Below, piece by piece: positions 34,601 through 44,600 of a DNA stretch of 64,000 nucleotides. Source of the stretch: a virus. Within the stretch, counting starts at the first letter, position 1. Each line of letters starts with the position of its first letter. Under the pieces are notes generated by a model, which did not search any database, was not told the origin of the DNA, and worked only from the letters and a program-made list of their open reading frames with translations. The stretch is from the IMG/VR virus record IMGVR_UViG_3300036770_002019, positions 1-64,000 of that record; one strand, 5' to 3'. Both the position numbers and the translations under genes were made by a program.

Positions 34601-36694
34601 TACTTAATTAATCTATGTACAATTAAAGAAAATGTATATGATTCTTTTGACGAACAGCAACTGGTTTGGACAGGATATTATAAATCTTTAAGAAACGTAG
34701 ATATAAATACAGGAGAAGATCTTGTAGATTCTAATAACTACTACGAAGGAGCTCAGTCTGAAGAAGTGTTTGGGGGAGATACCTATATAACTAGATATGG
34801 ATTTAGAAGTACAGTTCTTTCGTACGGACATCATAACTGGATTGGGGGAGGTACACAAACAGATATCCCATTTAATTTATCTACTGGATTTACAGGAAGT
34901 ACTGAGATATGGGATAGTTCATTTGACGCAGATACGTTACTAGGTACTGACGAAGCTAACACAGATCTCGGCAGTAGTTATAGATGGGTAATAGGTAATA
35001 ACACCCCAATAGCTACTATATTTTATTTCTACTGCGAATCTGAAGATTTAATAGGGTATCGACATTCTGCAGATGCATTGGCAGGAGTACCTGAAAAAGA
35101 TGGCAGATTCTTTGATGGGTCTGTAGCCGCATCTGTATTGTTTAAAAGTCCAGTTAGTGATGGTACCAGCATGGATAACATGCTCTACATGAATAACTAT
35201 TCTTTAGGGCAAGATATAAAAGTAGCTATTCCTCTCCCTAAAACTTTTGATAATGTAACTGTATTTCCTACAAGAACAATTAGAAGCGAAGTAGACGAAG
35301 GCACATTAGACGACAAGTATAGAAAGTATAAAGCATTAGAATACAAAGATGTGCCTAAAAACAGAGGTAGTGTATGGGATATTTTTACCGTAGGTTCTGT
35401 ATTGTACATACATACAAAAAACTCTTTGTTTGTAACAAAAGGTAAAGAAAATCTTCAACTGGGGGATGCTTCACAAGCATTTATCGGTAGTGGGGATATA
35501 TTTAGCCAAGATCCTGATGAACTAGTTTCTACAACTGAAGGATATGGTGGTACAGATGCTCAATTTGCAAGTATCACTACTCGATACGGACACTTCTTTA
35601 TTAACAGAAATTATCGTAAGGTATTTCTATTTACTAATCAAATAGAAGAAATAAGTTCATATGGTATGGAGAAGTGGTTTATAGATAACCTACCATACAC
35701 AATAGAAAATTTTGGGGTAGATTTAAGTTTGTATCCTTCAATAAGTACGGATGCTCCTACAAACTATTTTGGATTTACAGCTGGGTATGATCCTAAATTT
35801 AAAAGAATCCTATTAACTAAAACAGAGTTAAAACCTACACCTTTGTTTATAAGTTTGTTTAACAACAACTTAATACAAGTAGTAGAAGGAATTATGCAGT
35901 TCCCTACAAACTATCAAGGCAGTGTTATATTTGGGGAGTTAACTTTTGAAAATACTAACTTCTTTACACGAGGAGGTTGGACATTATCCTATTACCCAGA
36001 ATACAAATTTTGGGGAAGCAGGCATAGTTATATCCCACGTATATATTCTTATACGACTTCTGAATACTATAGTTTAGTAAACTTTTCAGAATCAGAAGAA
36101 GGACAAGTTTGGGAACATAGTGATTTGAATAACCCTGGAAACTTTTACAATACGCTTTATAATTTTGAATTTGAATACATAGATAATAGCTCACCTGGAG
36201 CATCTAAAGTATTCTCAAGTATATATTATTGGACCGAAATTCAATCCTCTAACAATGTAAATACTATTCAATCTATAAAGTATACCTCACCAGGATTTAC
36301 TAGTTTTTATGTGTATAATACACAACAAATATCTGGGGAACCTACAACAATTAACTACTTAAACAATATACGTCTTGTAGATAAGTTTTGGTATATAAAT
36401 AGTTTTAGAGATTTATCTTTAACTGCTAGCTTAACTACGACTGATTTAGTAACTAACACACCTAACGTACAAGAAGTGTTTGTTCAAGGTGTTACTGCCC
36501 CTATTCAAGACACAACAATGTTTGTTGAAGAAGGAGTAGTAAATTTAGACTACATTGACTCATCTAAAGATTGGTTTGAACAAAGAAGATTTGTAGATCA
36601 GTATCTAGGTGTAAGATTGATATGCAACAATTTAACAGGAAATTTGGTACATTTGTATGCAGCTGGGACTAAATTTCGCAACTCATTCAGATAA
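31646..36694 (+). CDS. Large tail protein (stabilisation / muzzle type)
   Basis: 1682 residues. The N-terminus (MKKFLKGMHKDAERVDMPDG, then TYRDALNANLYYTKGAIVNE) is the mark of the crAss-like 'stabilisation' protein, comparable in place to the muzzle protein that plugs the tail tip. The remainder is rich in aromatic and Asn residues and beta structure, without catalytic motif. GTG start in a GTGA overlap. It is followed directly by the cargo genes, as expected for this phage group. Confidence 0.75.
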   Translation: MKKFLKGMHKDAERVDMPDGTYRDALNANLYYTKGAIVNEQGTVLVGEYNSPNFPIQNIIGQCALEDGRIIVFAIDTNPDTNGTNVISLVTPKQNKYEVLYRNDDLNFQPNFTIEATAKIDSKNKIKVYFTDNYISKLVEPETGIEYIDEYNPPRVFDISKQLEYLQTIPTVTTADQTVLYTADENFTVDKLDIFMNAGFIPEFTTVNIIEGGGVLSGTYHLALAYVDEDRNTTNFLTASNAVHIVTTNENALPTESITGDPQGSQSNKSISWNFTIPEDARNYTFIQPVVIQRFGGGQNQETSEFAYALDLVRIEQGEVQSVTYTGLETVAQASVSEVIIDYVRYETAKTFVQLDNRLYVSNLQSRGDIGFQRFANSITLRAITEEIKRFDPRYFDVININKGYTNLLSPSNQASFRQNDTILDIYKPIQGNDHPDLDDEQIDKFTGRVRKGYKDVKLSYNKKSYRRSEVYAFYISFVLKDGTETYAYHIPGRNVLTIGDTGYLENESISDHTPTDFENNVGFNTAEILELYENAKLHQVTDTQVILSEIAGVEVSTSYWENNEELYPASADFTVWETDEDGEPIQTGDLRGTKVRHHKMPSNKHPNYSFITGTQSWDNDNSNAVNQFSPNLFENNNENQTLELAENIRLLGVQLENIHIPKFILKQVQGYKIYYAKRNQKDKTILGQSIPVPGALRANTVLSMYTPIAKFGPYNRAWWMYGGIPPSGLYYPLIDSKFFNGSFYKGFSIFKFHDFNLLKNKHTLSGASHVDVQSILTFRYYAGGPGSKDRPVPDNDSHTFSNTEWGPNAEIGNTSFPNDPDNQYVSGIRAWATSVFIAAGYHEPQTVTYSTQFFLQNSVVANKLNNIQSIYTIQPKSTTYLPGSTHLETTDSGAYHGARYLLNFAGESSIAVGLSSGLPMLVGFLLNAESPDRPDASQEFWWYPNNGWLNPENGEVGNFNWVLNLNKPYLDPLETFSVGGHPAAYLINLCTIKENVYDSFDEQQLVWTGYYKSLRNVDINTGEDLVDSNNYYEGAQSEEVFGGDTYITRYGFRSTVLSYGHHNWIGGGTQTDIPFNLSTGFTGSTEIWDSSFDADTLLGTDEANTDLGSSYRWVIGNNTPIATIFYFYCESEDLIGYRHSADALAGVPEKDGRFFDGSVAASVLFKSPVSDGTSMDNMLYMNNYSLGQDIKVAIPLPKTFDNVTVFPTRTIRSEVDEGTLDDKYRKYKALEYKDVPKNRGSVWDIFTVGSVLYIHTKNSLFVTKGKENLQLGDASQAFIGSGDIFSQDPDELVSTTEGYGGTDAQFASITTRYGHFFINRNYRKVFLFTNQIEEISSYGMEKWFIDNLPYTIENFGVDLSLYPSISTDAPTNYFGFTAGYDPKFKRILLTKTELKPTPLFISLFNNNLIQVVEGIMQFPTNYQGSVIFGELTFENTNFFTRGGWTLSYYPEYKFWGSRHSYIPRIYSYTTSEYYSLVNFSESEEGQVWEHSDLNNPGNFYNTLYNFEFEYIDNSSPGASKVFSSIYYWTEIQSSNNVNTIQSIKYTSPGFTSFYVYNTQQISGEPTTINYLNNIRLVDKFWYINSFRDLSLTASLTTTDLVTNTPNVQEVFVQGVTAPIQDTTMFVEEGVVNLDYIDSSKDWFEQRRFVDQYLGVRLICNNLTGNLVHLYAAGTKFRNSFR

Positions 36695-39576
36695 TGAAAT
36701 CTTCAACTAAAAAATACTTTAACTCTGATAAGAAGTTTAACAAGCGAATTAAAAAGCAGGCTAGCGCTTTACCTTTAAGTGCTACAACTACTACTTTACA
36801 GACCGATGCTGATCAGCAAGGAACTTTGGGATTGTTGCAGCAAACTCAATTAGAGCAAGAACGTGCTCTACAACAAGAAGCTACCGCAGAGTATCAACAA
36901 CAGCTTGAAGCAGAACAGCAAAGAACACAGCAAGCAGTGTCTGCGATCCCTCAAGCTTTAACAACAGCTAAAGAAGTTAGTAGCACAGCAAAAGATGCAA
37001 TAGCAGCTTTAGGGCAAAAAGGTGCAAAAGTTGCAGGTAAAGGATTCGCTAAAACGTCTACAGCTGTAGCTCCTGTTGCATTAGCAGCTACTTTAGCAGG
37101 GGAGGGTATTAAATATTTCTCAGCTGATGACGATGATACAAAATATAATGCAGGTGAAATCGGTGGAGGACTTCTTTCAGGTGCAGGACAAGGAGCTTCT
37201 TACGGAGCCTTAGCTGGAAGCATTATACCTGGATTTGGGAATGTTGCAGGTGCGGCAATAGGAGCAACAATAGGCGCTGGTGTAAGCGGAGCTAAAATGC
37301 TTATAGATAGAAAGAACGCTAGAGAGGGGCAAGAGTTAGAAGATAGAATTAAGAGCAGACGTGATACAGAATTTGCACAAAGAAATACAGATTTATTTAA
37401 CCAAGCATTTGGGGCTCAAGGAAGAGATCTAGGTTACAATGTAGGATCAAGTGTTTCTAACTCTTACTTACCTGGGTTTCAAAGAGCAGAAACTGGGGGT
37501 AAAAAAGTCCCTGGGGGAGTTATTAAACCTCTCCCATTTGGGGCAGTTGAATTTAGAGGTAATAAACATGGGGAGTCAGGTAAAGGCTCTGATAGTGGTA
37601 TTATCTTAGAAGAGGGGGGTAAAATGTCTCCTGGTGTAGAGGTAGAGGATAAGGAAACTATGGATAAGGTCAAATTCGCTAACGGTAGAGAAGATGACTA
37701 CATATTTTCTTCTTACTTAAAACTTGGAGGGAAATCATTTGCACAAAGACATAAAGAAATTCTTCAATCTGGGGGAGATCAGGAGCAGATACAAAACTTA
37801 GCTAAAATGCAAGAAGAAAAAGCTAAGGAAGTTGAACGTACTCCTGTAGGACCAACTGATCAATACGGTCCAAGAGGTCAAGAATATATTGCTAAGTATG
37901 GGGGAGTTAGAAAAAAATATCAAGCTGGTATGGGACCAATTGCTGGAAGGCAGTCTAATTATAACTCATCTATGGTTAGACCTATAGAAGAAGTGGCAGC
38001 ATACCACAAAGCCATGGGAAAAGATTCTTTTTGGTACAAGTTTAAACCATATGATATAAAAGATTTTTTTAAAGATGAGGTAGTAGAATTCCCAAAAACA
38101 TTTCAACAACTAGACTCTGCTAAATACAGTGTTCCTTTAAATATTCCACAACCTACTCCACAACCTAAACAATATGGTGGTAGGATGAAAGCTCAGACAT
38201 CATTACCACCAGAGCAACAAGCACGTGTCGAAGAAAGTAAAAATCTACTGGATGCAATTGACGCCGGGGCTATTCAAGCTGGAGATTATGCAGGTGCCCA
38301 AGTTGCAGCTCAAAGTGCAGCTGCTAATGCCGCAGCCGCAGATACTCCTGTACAAACGCTAGAAATGCAGCCTACGACCTTATTTCCATATTTAGACCTT
38401 TTAAATAATCCTAATTTTAGGCTAATGATGGAAAATGCGGAACGAAGAAGTCAAAGGCCAGCTACCCAAACTTCTGCAGCTGAATCAAATGAAGCTACTA
38501 CTGATACAACTGAATTTAATGGTCAAGGATTAACCCCAGACAATACACCTAATTTACCAGCAGGAATGGCTTGGTTTGACAATGGGGATGGTACATGGTC
38601 TATAATTCCAAGTGTAGCAGTAGGGGAAGCAGAGGTAGTAACAAAGAGAAAGCGTACACCACTATTTCCAAATATGCCGTATGAGGAAGAAACAGGTATG
38701 CAAACAAAAGAGAACAAAGATGAATCTACTTTAGACTTTAAAAAAGAACAAAAGTTAAACATCCCACCCCCAAGAGTAAGAGATGTTCCTCCTTTAGCTT
38801 ATTTAGGAACTGCAGCTCAATTGCTTGGGCCATTAATGGCTTTAAGAACTTCTTACCCCGAACCTCAAAAAATAAGTGCAGGAGTTCAAGGTTTAACTAA
38901 ATTGGGGAGAGTAAATTTCAACGCAGAAAGAGCAACAAATATAAATAGCTCTACAGCGGCTAACAGATTTATTCAAAACACTAGTGCGGGACCTGCAGCA
39001 ATTGCAGCTACTATTGCAAGTAATAATGCAGCTCGTGAAGGATCTATGCAACTGGCATCTCAAGAAGCTAGAACAAATATGCAATTAGCTAATGCAGAAG
39101 AGCAATTAAATGCTAATATTGTAGCACAAAATATGGCTAGAGATTTGCAAGCTCAAGGATTGAATACTGAAGCTCAAAATATGCTTGATCAACTTGAGTA
39201 TCAAAATCGAATAAATGCTTTTGATACTATGGGGGCTATAGGAGCTCAGTTTGCATCTGATGTAATGCAATATAAAGCTACGGAAAGAGAAGCACGCGCT
39301 AATCAAATTGCTGGGGAATATACTCGTGAAGGATACGTTACTGCAATGCAGAATCGCCCTAAATATAGACGAATGCTTAAAGAAGCGGGTATTGATCCTA
39401 ATGATACTCGCACAGTGCAAAGAATTGCTGCAGAAATGTACAATCCAAATATGACTCTCGACGAACAAGAAGAAATGTTTAGACAATATGTTATTGAGCT
39501 AAATAAAACTAAAGAGAAAGAAGACAAAAGATTTGGGGGTTATATAAAGAAATACGGTAAAGTCTCTAAAAAATAA
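36694..39576 (+). CDS. Ejected cargo protein candidate, 960 aa
   Basis: Residues 35-90 are a Gln-rich coiled coil. Residues 155-205 hold a glycine-zipper stretch (GGGLLSGAGQGASYGALAGS, IIPGFGNVAGAAIGATIGAG), the type seen in proteins that insert into or cross the host envelope. A conserved virion block follows (FRGNKHGESGKGSDSGIILE; EDDYIFSSYLKLGGKSFAQR). The C-terminal third is helical. Likely travels in the head and exits with the DNA. TAATG start overlap with the muzzle gene. Confidence 0.6.
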   Translation: MKSSTKKYFNSDKKFNKRIKKQASALPLSATTTTLQTDADQQGTLGLLQQTQLEQERALQQEATAEYQQQLEAEQQRTQQAVSAIPQALTTAKEVSSTAKDAIAALGQKGAKVAGKGFAKTSTAVAPVALAATLAGEGIKYFSADDDDTKYNAGEIGGGLLSGAGQGASYGALAGSIIPGFGNVAGAAIGATIGAGVSGAKMLIDRKNAREGQELEDRIKSRRDTEFAQRNTDLFNQAFGAQGRDLGYNVGSSVSNSYLPGFQRAETGGKKVPGGVIKPLPFGAVEFRGNKHGESGKGSDSGIILEEGGKMSPGVEVEDKETMDKVKFANGREDDYIFSSYLKLGGKSFAQRHKEILQSGGDQEQIQNLAKMQEEKAKEVERTPVGPTDQYGPRGQEYIAKYGGVRKKYQAGMGPIAGRQSNYNSSMVRPIEEVAAYHKAMGKDSFWYKFKPYDIKDFFKDEVVEFPKTFQQLDSAKYSVPLNIPQPTPQPKQYGGRMKAQTSLPPEQQARVEESKNLLDAIDAGAIQAGDYAGAQVAAQSAAANAAAADTPVQTLEMQPTTLFPYLDLLNNPNFRLMMENAERRSQRPATQTSAAESNEATTDTTEFNGQGLTPDNTPNLPAGMAWFDNGDGTWSIIPSVAVGEAEVVTKRKRTPLFPNMPYEEETGMQTKENKDESTLDFKKEQKLNIPPPRVRDVPPLAYLGTAAQLLGPLMALRTSYPEPQKISAGVQGLTKLGRVNFNAERATNINSSTAANRFIQNTSAGPAAIAATIASNNAAREGSMQLASQEARTNMQLANAEEQLNANIVAQNMARDLQAQGLNTEAQNMLDQLEYQNRINAFDTMGAIGAQFASDVMQYKATEREARANQIAGEYTREGYVTAMQNRPKYRRMLKEAGIDPNDTRTVQRIAAEMYNPNMTLDEQEEMFRQYVIELNKTKEKEDKRFGGYIKKYGKVSKK

Positions 39577-39580
39577 TACT

Positions 39581-41653
39581 ATGAGATTAGATTCTATAAG
39601 GTTTAATGCCCCAAGAAGTATGTACGTAGATCCAAGATCCGTACAAGTTAGTAATACTTTAAGAGAAAGGTATGCCTCTAACTTTCAGTCAGTTGACCAA
39701 CTAGAAGCACAACTTGCAGCTTTAAATGTAGCAGATTTTGAAGGAGATCAAAAACTTAAAAAACAGTTATTAGAATCCACTAGATCTAGACTTGAAGCTT
39801 TAGCTGAAAGAGGGGATTATGAAAATCTATCTTTACCTGTGGCGCAAACAGCTCAACAGTTTAGAAAGCAATACACCCCATTAGAACAGAACTTTAATAA
39901 ATACCAAGAGTATGTAGCAGAAGTGAATCGCCGATATAAAGAAGGGGAGATAGATGCAGAAACATATGCAGAAGCTATCCCTGCAGCTAAACATAGCTAT
40001 ACAGGATTACAAGTAGATGAATCTGGGAATATTGATCCTAAAAGCTACTTCTCTGGGATGCAACTTGTAAAAGATGTAGAGATTTTCCCATTAGTTGAAG
40101 AATCTATTAAAGGAATAGTTGCAGAGGAGTTTGGACAGCAAGCTCAATATCTAGGGCAAGGTCCTGATGGTCAATTTAAAGTGTCTACTTCTGATGGAAT
40201 AAGGTTTGTATCTGCTGAAAGAGTACAAGCTATTTATCAAGAAGTATTAGCTAGACCTGATGTACAAGCAGCATTGGCTCAAAAAGCTAAATTAAGAACT
40301 TATAATTTAGACGGTACGCAGATACAAAACACTATCAATACTGACATTCAAACATATCAAGAAGAATTAGCTAAAGCTCAAACTTTGTTAACTACAGGAG
40401 GACTAAATGCTCAAGAAACAACACAGGTACAAAAAACTATGGATCAAATCCAAGGAGAAATAACCAGGTTAAGTACTCTTGGGGAGAGTCGACAAAGAGA
40501 GTATATTCAAGATAGGGAAATTGAAGGAATACTAAGACCGATTACTTCTGCAGTACTTGCTAAGAATGTTTGGCAGCAGAGACCTGCTTCTGAGAATTAT
40601 ACTAGACAGGATTGGGATGAAATGTATAAAATGTACCGTGATGATAGTTTACAAAGATCAAGAGCGGCAGCTGCAGATAAAACCGTTCCAGTAGCTATAG
40701 ATGCTGCAGGAAATGTTGTAATACAACAAGAAGCAGATCCTAATAGTGTTATTGCAAGTATGGATGCAAGTTTAAAAGCTACTAAAGAGTATGAAAGAAT
40801 TGCTAAAGAAGAAAATTTAAGTCCCGAAGCATTAAAAAGTAACGAAGAGGCTAGAATTGCTCAGTACATAAATTACGATCTTGCACAAGAGAGGCTTTTA
40901 GGGGCAGCTCTGGAGGCAGGAGTAGTAGTAGAATTAGCTGCCAATGGCAGACCTAAAAATACATCATGGTGGACAAATCTATCTCCAAAGGAACTATCTA
41001 AAATAGAAAATGTATTTGAAGATGATGAAAGTCCTTACTACTGGCAAAAACCTGTAAATCTATCTATGCAAGTATCTGATAACGAAACTTTTGCCAAATT
41101 CAAAACAGAAGTTATTAGGGCTTTTGAAGGCGCCCCACAATTAGCTGCTCAAATTTTAAATAAAAACGGAGAGTTTGAAACAGGTAAACTTGGAGATCTT
41201 GAAGGTAAAAAGATATCAAATATTGGTATATCTAGAGCCCCCTACCAAGGTATGTCAAGTACTAACCAAATTCAAATTACTTACGAAGATGGGACAGTAG
41301 CTATGGTAGATGCAAGTAAAGTTACATCTCCAGTGTTAGACGAAATACAATCTTCCCCAGTGTTTAAAATGAACTCGGTAACTCAAGCAGTAAGTCTTAA
41401 CCCAAGATTTAATAGTACAACCCCATATGTACTTGCTACTCAATTTAAACTAACTAATGATGCAGGAGTTGAACAGAAAAAGCACGTACAGATTCTTATC
41501 TATCCTGCAGATAGAATAACGGATCAGACATACAAATTAGAGGATACTAGATATCAAGTAGTTATTGATGAGAAACCATCTCCTAAAATGACTCCTGCAG
41601 AATTAGCTACTGAGCTGGAAACTACTGGTCTTGGAACAATCATACTACCATGA
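39581..41653 (+). CDS. Cargo/virion coiled-coil protein, 690 aa
   Basis: Starts MRLDSIRFNAPRSMYVDPRS. Almost entirely helical up to residue 400 with repeated Glu/Gln/Ala heptads (SVDQLEAQLAALNVADFEGD), then a mixed C-terminal half. No enzymatic motif. Position between the Gly-zipper protein and the giant proteins matches the crAss-like cargo cluster. ATGA overlap with the next gene. Confidence 0.6.
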   Translation: MRLDSIRFNAPRSMYVDPRSVQVSNTLRERYASNFQSVDQLEAQLAALNVADFEGDQKLKKQLLESTRSRLEALAERGDYENLSLPVAQTAQQFRKQYTPLEQNFNKYQEYVAEVNRRYKEGEIDAETYAEAIPAAKHSYTGLQVDESGNIDPKSYFSGMQLVKDVEIFPLVEESIKGIVAEEFGQQAQYLGQGPDGQFKVSTSDGIRFVSAERVQAIYQEVLARPDVQAALAQKAKLRTYNLDGTQIQNTINTDIQTYQEELAKAQTLLTTGGLNAQETTQVQKTMDQIQGEITRLSTLGESRQREYIQDREIEGILRPITSAVLAKNVWQQRPASENYTRQDWDEMYKMYRDDSLQRSRAAAADKTVPVAIDAAGNVVIQQEADPNSVIASMDASLKATKEYERIAKEENLSPEALKSNEEARIAQYINYDLAQERLLGAALEAGVVVELAANGRPKNTSWWTNLSPKELSKIENVFEDDESPYYWQKPVNLSMQVSDNETFAKFKTEVIRAFEGAPQLAAQILNKNGEFETGKLGDLEGKKISNIGISRAPYQGMSSTNQIQITYEDGTVAMVDASKVTSPVLDEIQSSPVFKMNSVTQAVSLNPRFNSTTPYVLATQFKLTNDAGVEQKKHVQILIYPADRITDQTYKLEDTRYQVVIDEKPSPKMTPAELATELETTGLGTIILP

Positions 41654-44600
41654 GTGAACTACAAACAGAAAATATAAGCTCTTTTACTGGTTTACCAATA
41701 ACTCCTAAAGAAAAGAAACCAGAGGTGAGCGCTTTAACAGGTCTACCAATAACTAATCGTGCGGTTAGAACTGGGGTATTAGGTAATGTTCTTGGGCAAG
41801 CTGCCTCTGGTAATGTTAACTTGTTAGATCAGATGTCTTACAAAGACTATGAGTCTTACAAAAGTTATGGAGTAGCTGTATTGCCTGGTGTAGACTGGGA
41901 TGAGCAAAGAGCTCAAAATCAATGGCGGTTAGAGAAATGGGCTTATGGAGCTACTAAAGCAGGAGTAACTTTTGGCACTTCGCTTTTAGAAAACACGGTA
42001 GGTCTAGTTGTAGGATTAGGATCAATAGCTACTGGTGGAAGTTTTTACGACAACCCATTTGGTAGAGGATTGGATAGTGTAAATGAATACTTTGCAGAAG
42101 CACTCCCAAACTATTATACAAGAGAAGAACAAAACGCTTCTGCTTTAGGTGGGATGATGTATGCAAACTTTTGGGCTGATAAAGTATTAAATGGTGTAGG
42201 ATATGTAGCAGGAAGTATTGCTACTGATGCAGCATTAGCATACCTTACAGGAGGAACAAGTTTAGTTGGGACTGCTGCCAGATACTCACTAAAGTTTGGG
42301 GGAGTTCTATCTAAAGCACAAAAAGCTCAGGCTATATCCAACGTATACAAATTAACTAACTCAGCTCGACAAGGGGCAAAAATAGCAGATGTTTTAACTG
42401 ATGGGGCAAATGCTACAAGTAAACTTAAAAAACTGCGTGGAGCTAGGACAGCTTATGGCAGAGCTGAATCTGGGCTAATATCTGCTATTGGTGAATCTAA
42501 CATTGAAGCAAGACAAGCTAAAAATGAAACTCTGCAAGGACTTAAAGAGCAATATGCGCTGCAGAATGGAATATCAGAAGATGAAATTCCTGCAGAAATA
42601 CTAGCAGGTATGGAAGCTTCTGCTACTGCAGCAGGAAATGTTGTATTTGGTATTAACCTCCCAGTAGTGGGGTTAACCAATATGGTTACTATTGGGAGAA
42701 TGTTAGGCCCAGGCTATAAACGATCTCTTCAAAAAGCTGCTCAAGAACGAGCTAAAAAATCTATTTACAATATTGGTGTTGGGAGAGAAGCTGATGAATT
42801 TGTAGATCTTGGATTGCAAGGTAATGCTGTTAAAAGAGCATTTGTAAAAGGTTCTAGAAAATTCGGAGAGAATTTTACTTCTGCATTATCAGAAGCTGGG
42901 CAAGAAGCTACTCAATTCTTTGCTTCTACGTACGCACAAGATTACTATAAAAACAAGTATTTCGGGAGAGCTGAGGGTATTGATGGAATGATTGACTCCG
43001 CTGTTTATGGGCTAGAGCAAACTTTTGGGACTAAAGAGGGTCTTGAGTCTGCTCTTATTGGGGCAATAGTTGGGGGTGGAACTGTTGGGGTACGTAATCT
43101 TAACAGAATTAGAAAAGGTGAAGAGTCCCTATCCCAAATCAAAACTAAAAATACACAAACAGTATTAGACATAGTTAACAGTACTAATGGTGTAGTAGAT
43201 GCTGTAGAAAGAGCTAAAAGCGCAGATACTTCTAACAAGCTTGCTCAAGCTATGGATAAACTCATAGCCGTAGCATCTGATCCGACAGTAGACAAAGCAA
43301 CTAGAGATAGGGCTCAAAAACAATTTAAAGATTTACAGTATCAACTTGTAGCTAATGAAGCATTTACTCTTCTTGAATTTGGGAGAGAAGATATTCTTAT
43401 GCAGCAATTAGATGATGCTAAAGATTTAGATGATGCTGAGTTTAAAAAAGCTTTTGGGTATGATGTTAACCAACCTCTTCCTGAAGGAGGGAAAGCTGCA
43501 ATTGTAGATAAAATTAAAGATAGGATAAAGGAGCATAAAAAGGTAAAAGGGCAGATAGAGGAACTTGCCCCAAGACTCGAAAGAACTACAGGACTCCCAA
43601 GAACTTTGATGTCTAAAGAACAACAGCAGCAGGAAGATGAACTTATAGAAGCTAACAATTTCTACAGAAAAGCTCTATACAGCAGAGCCTCTGCAATATC
43701 AGGTTACAATACCAGAGCTGCCTCTATGGGGGTAGAAATGCAAAGAATAGCCTCTGAAACAGGGGTATCTTTGAATAGGGGAGCTATGGAAGATTTTGAA
43801 TTCGATCAACTAGAGATTGAATTCGAAGACAATGATGAAGTAAAAGTTCAGGATGGGGGTAAAGTAAAAGGCAAACTTGTAGAGGAACTTCAAAAAGTTT
43901 ATGCAGACCTACAAAAGAAAAACCCACTAGCAGCTAAAGAGTTTGCAACTCTTGCACAAGATTACTTGCATATAGTAGCTGAAAGACAAGCAGCAGTTAA
44001 TTCTTTTGAAGCCTTGACTGATAAGAATGGATTAGAAAAAAGTGAGTACTTACGAAAGCGTCAAGAAGCAATGGAGGCTGAGGCTGCTAAAAAACAAGCA
44101 GAGGCAGAAGCCAAAGTTATTATAGACACAGCTGAAACTGCAAAAGATTTAGAAAAAGTACCTGATAATGCTACAAAGGAGCAGAAGGAATTAGCCAAAG
44201 CTAAAGCCAAAAGACTGCAAAGAGAGGCAGTTAAACGTGCTAAAAAGTACGAAAATAAAACTCTAGATGAACTTAGAGAAATAGATACTGAAGCATTAGC
44301 ACAACTTCCTGATGGGGAAATTGAGTTAGCCGCTCTTGAACTAGCTATTAACAGAGCTAAGAAAAAAGAACAAAGTCAACCAGCAATTGATCAAACTGAA
44401 CCTGAAGCAGTTGAAGAAGCCTTCATCCCTGAAAATGTAGGAGAAGTTCAAATAGTATCAGCTAACAGTAGAGAGTTTGTAATAGCTGGGAAAGTATTCT
44501 ACAATTATGCAGCTGACCCTATATCTGCTATTAACAGAAACGAAGATGGGGTTATAATATCAGTAACTCTTTTAGATGAGAGTTTAAACCCACGTACATT

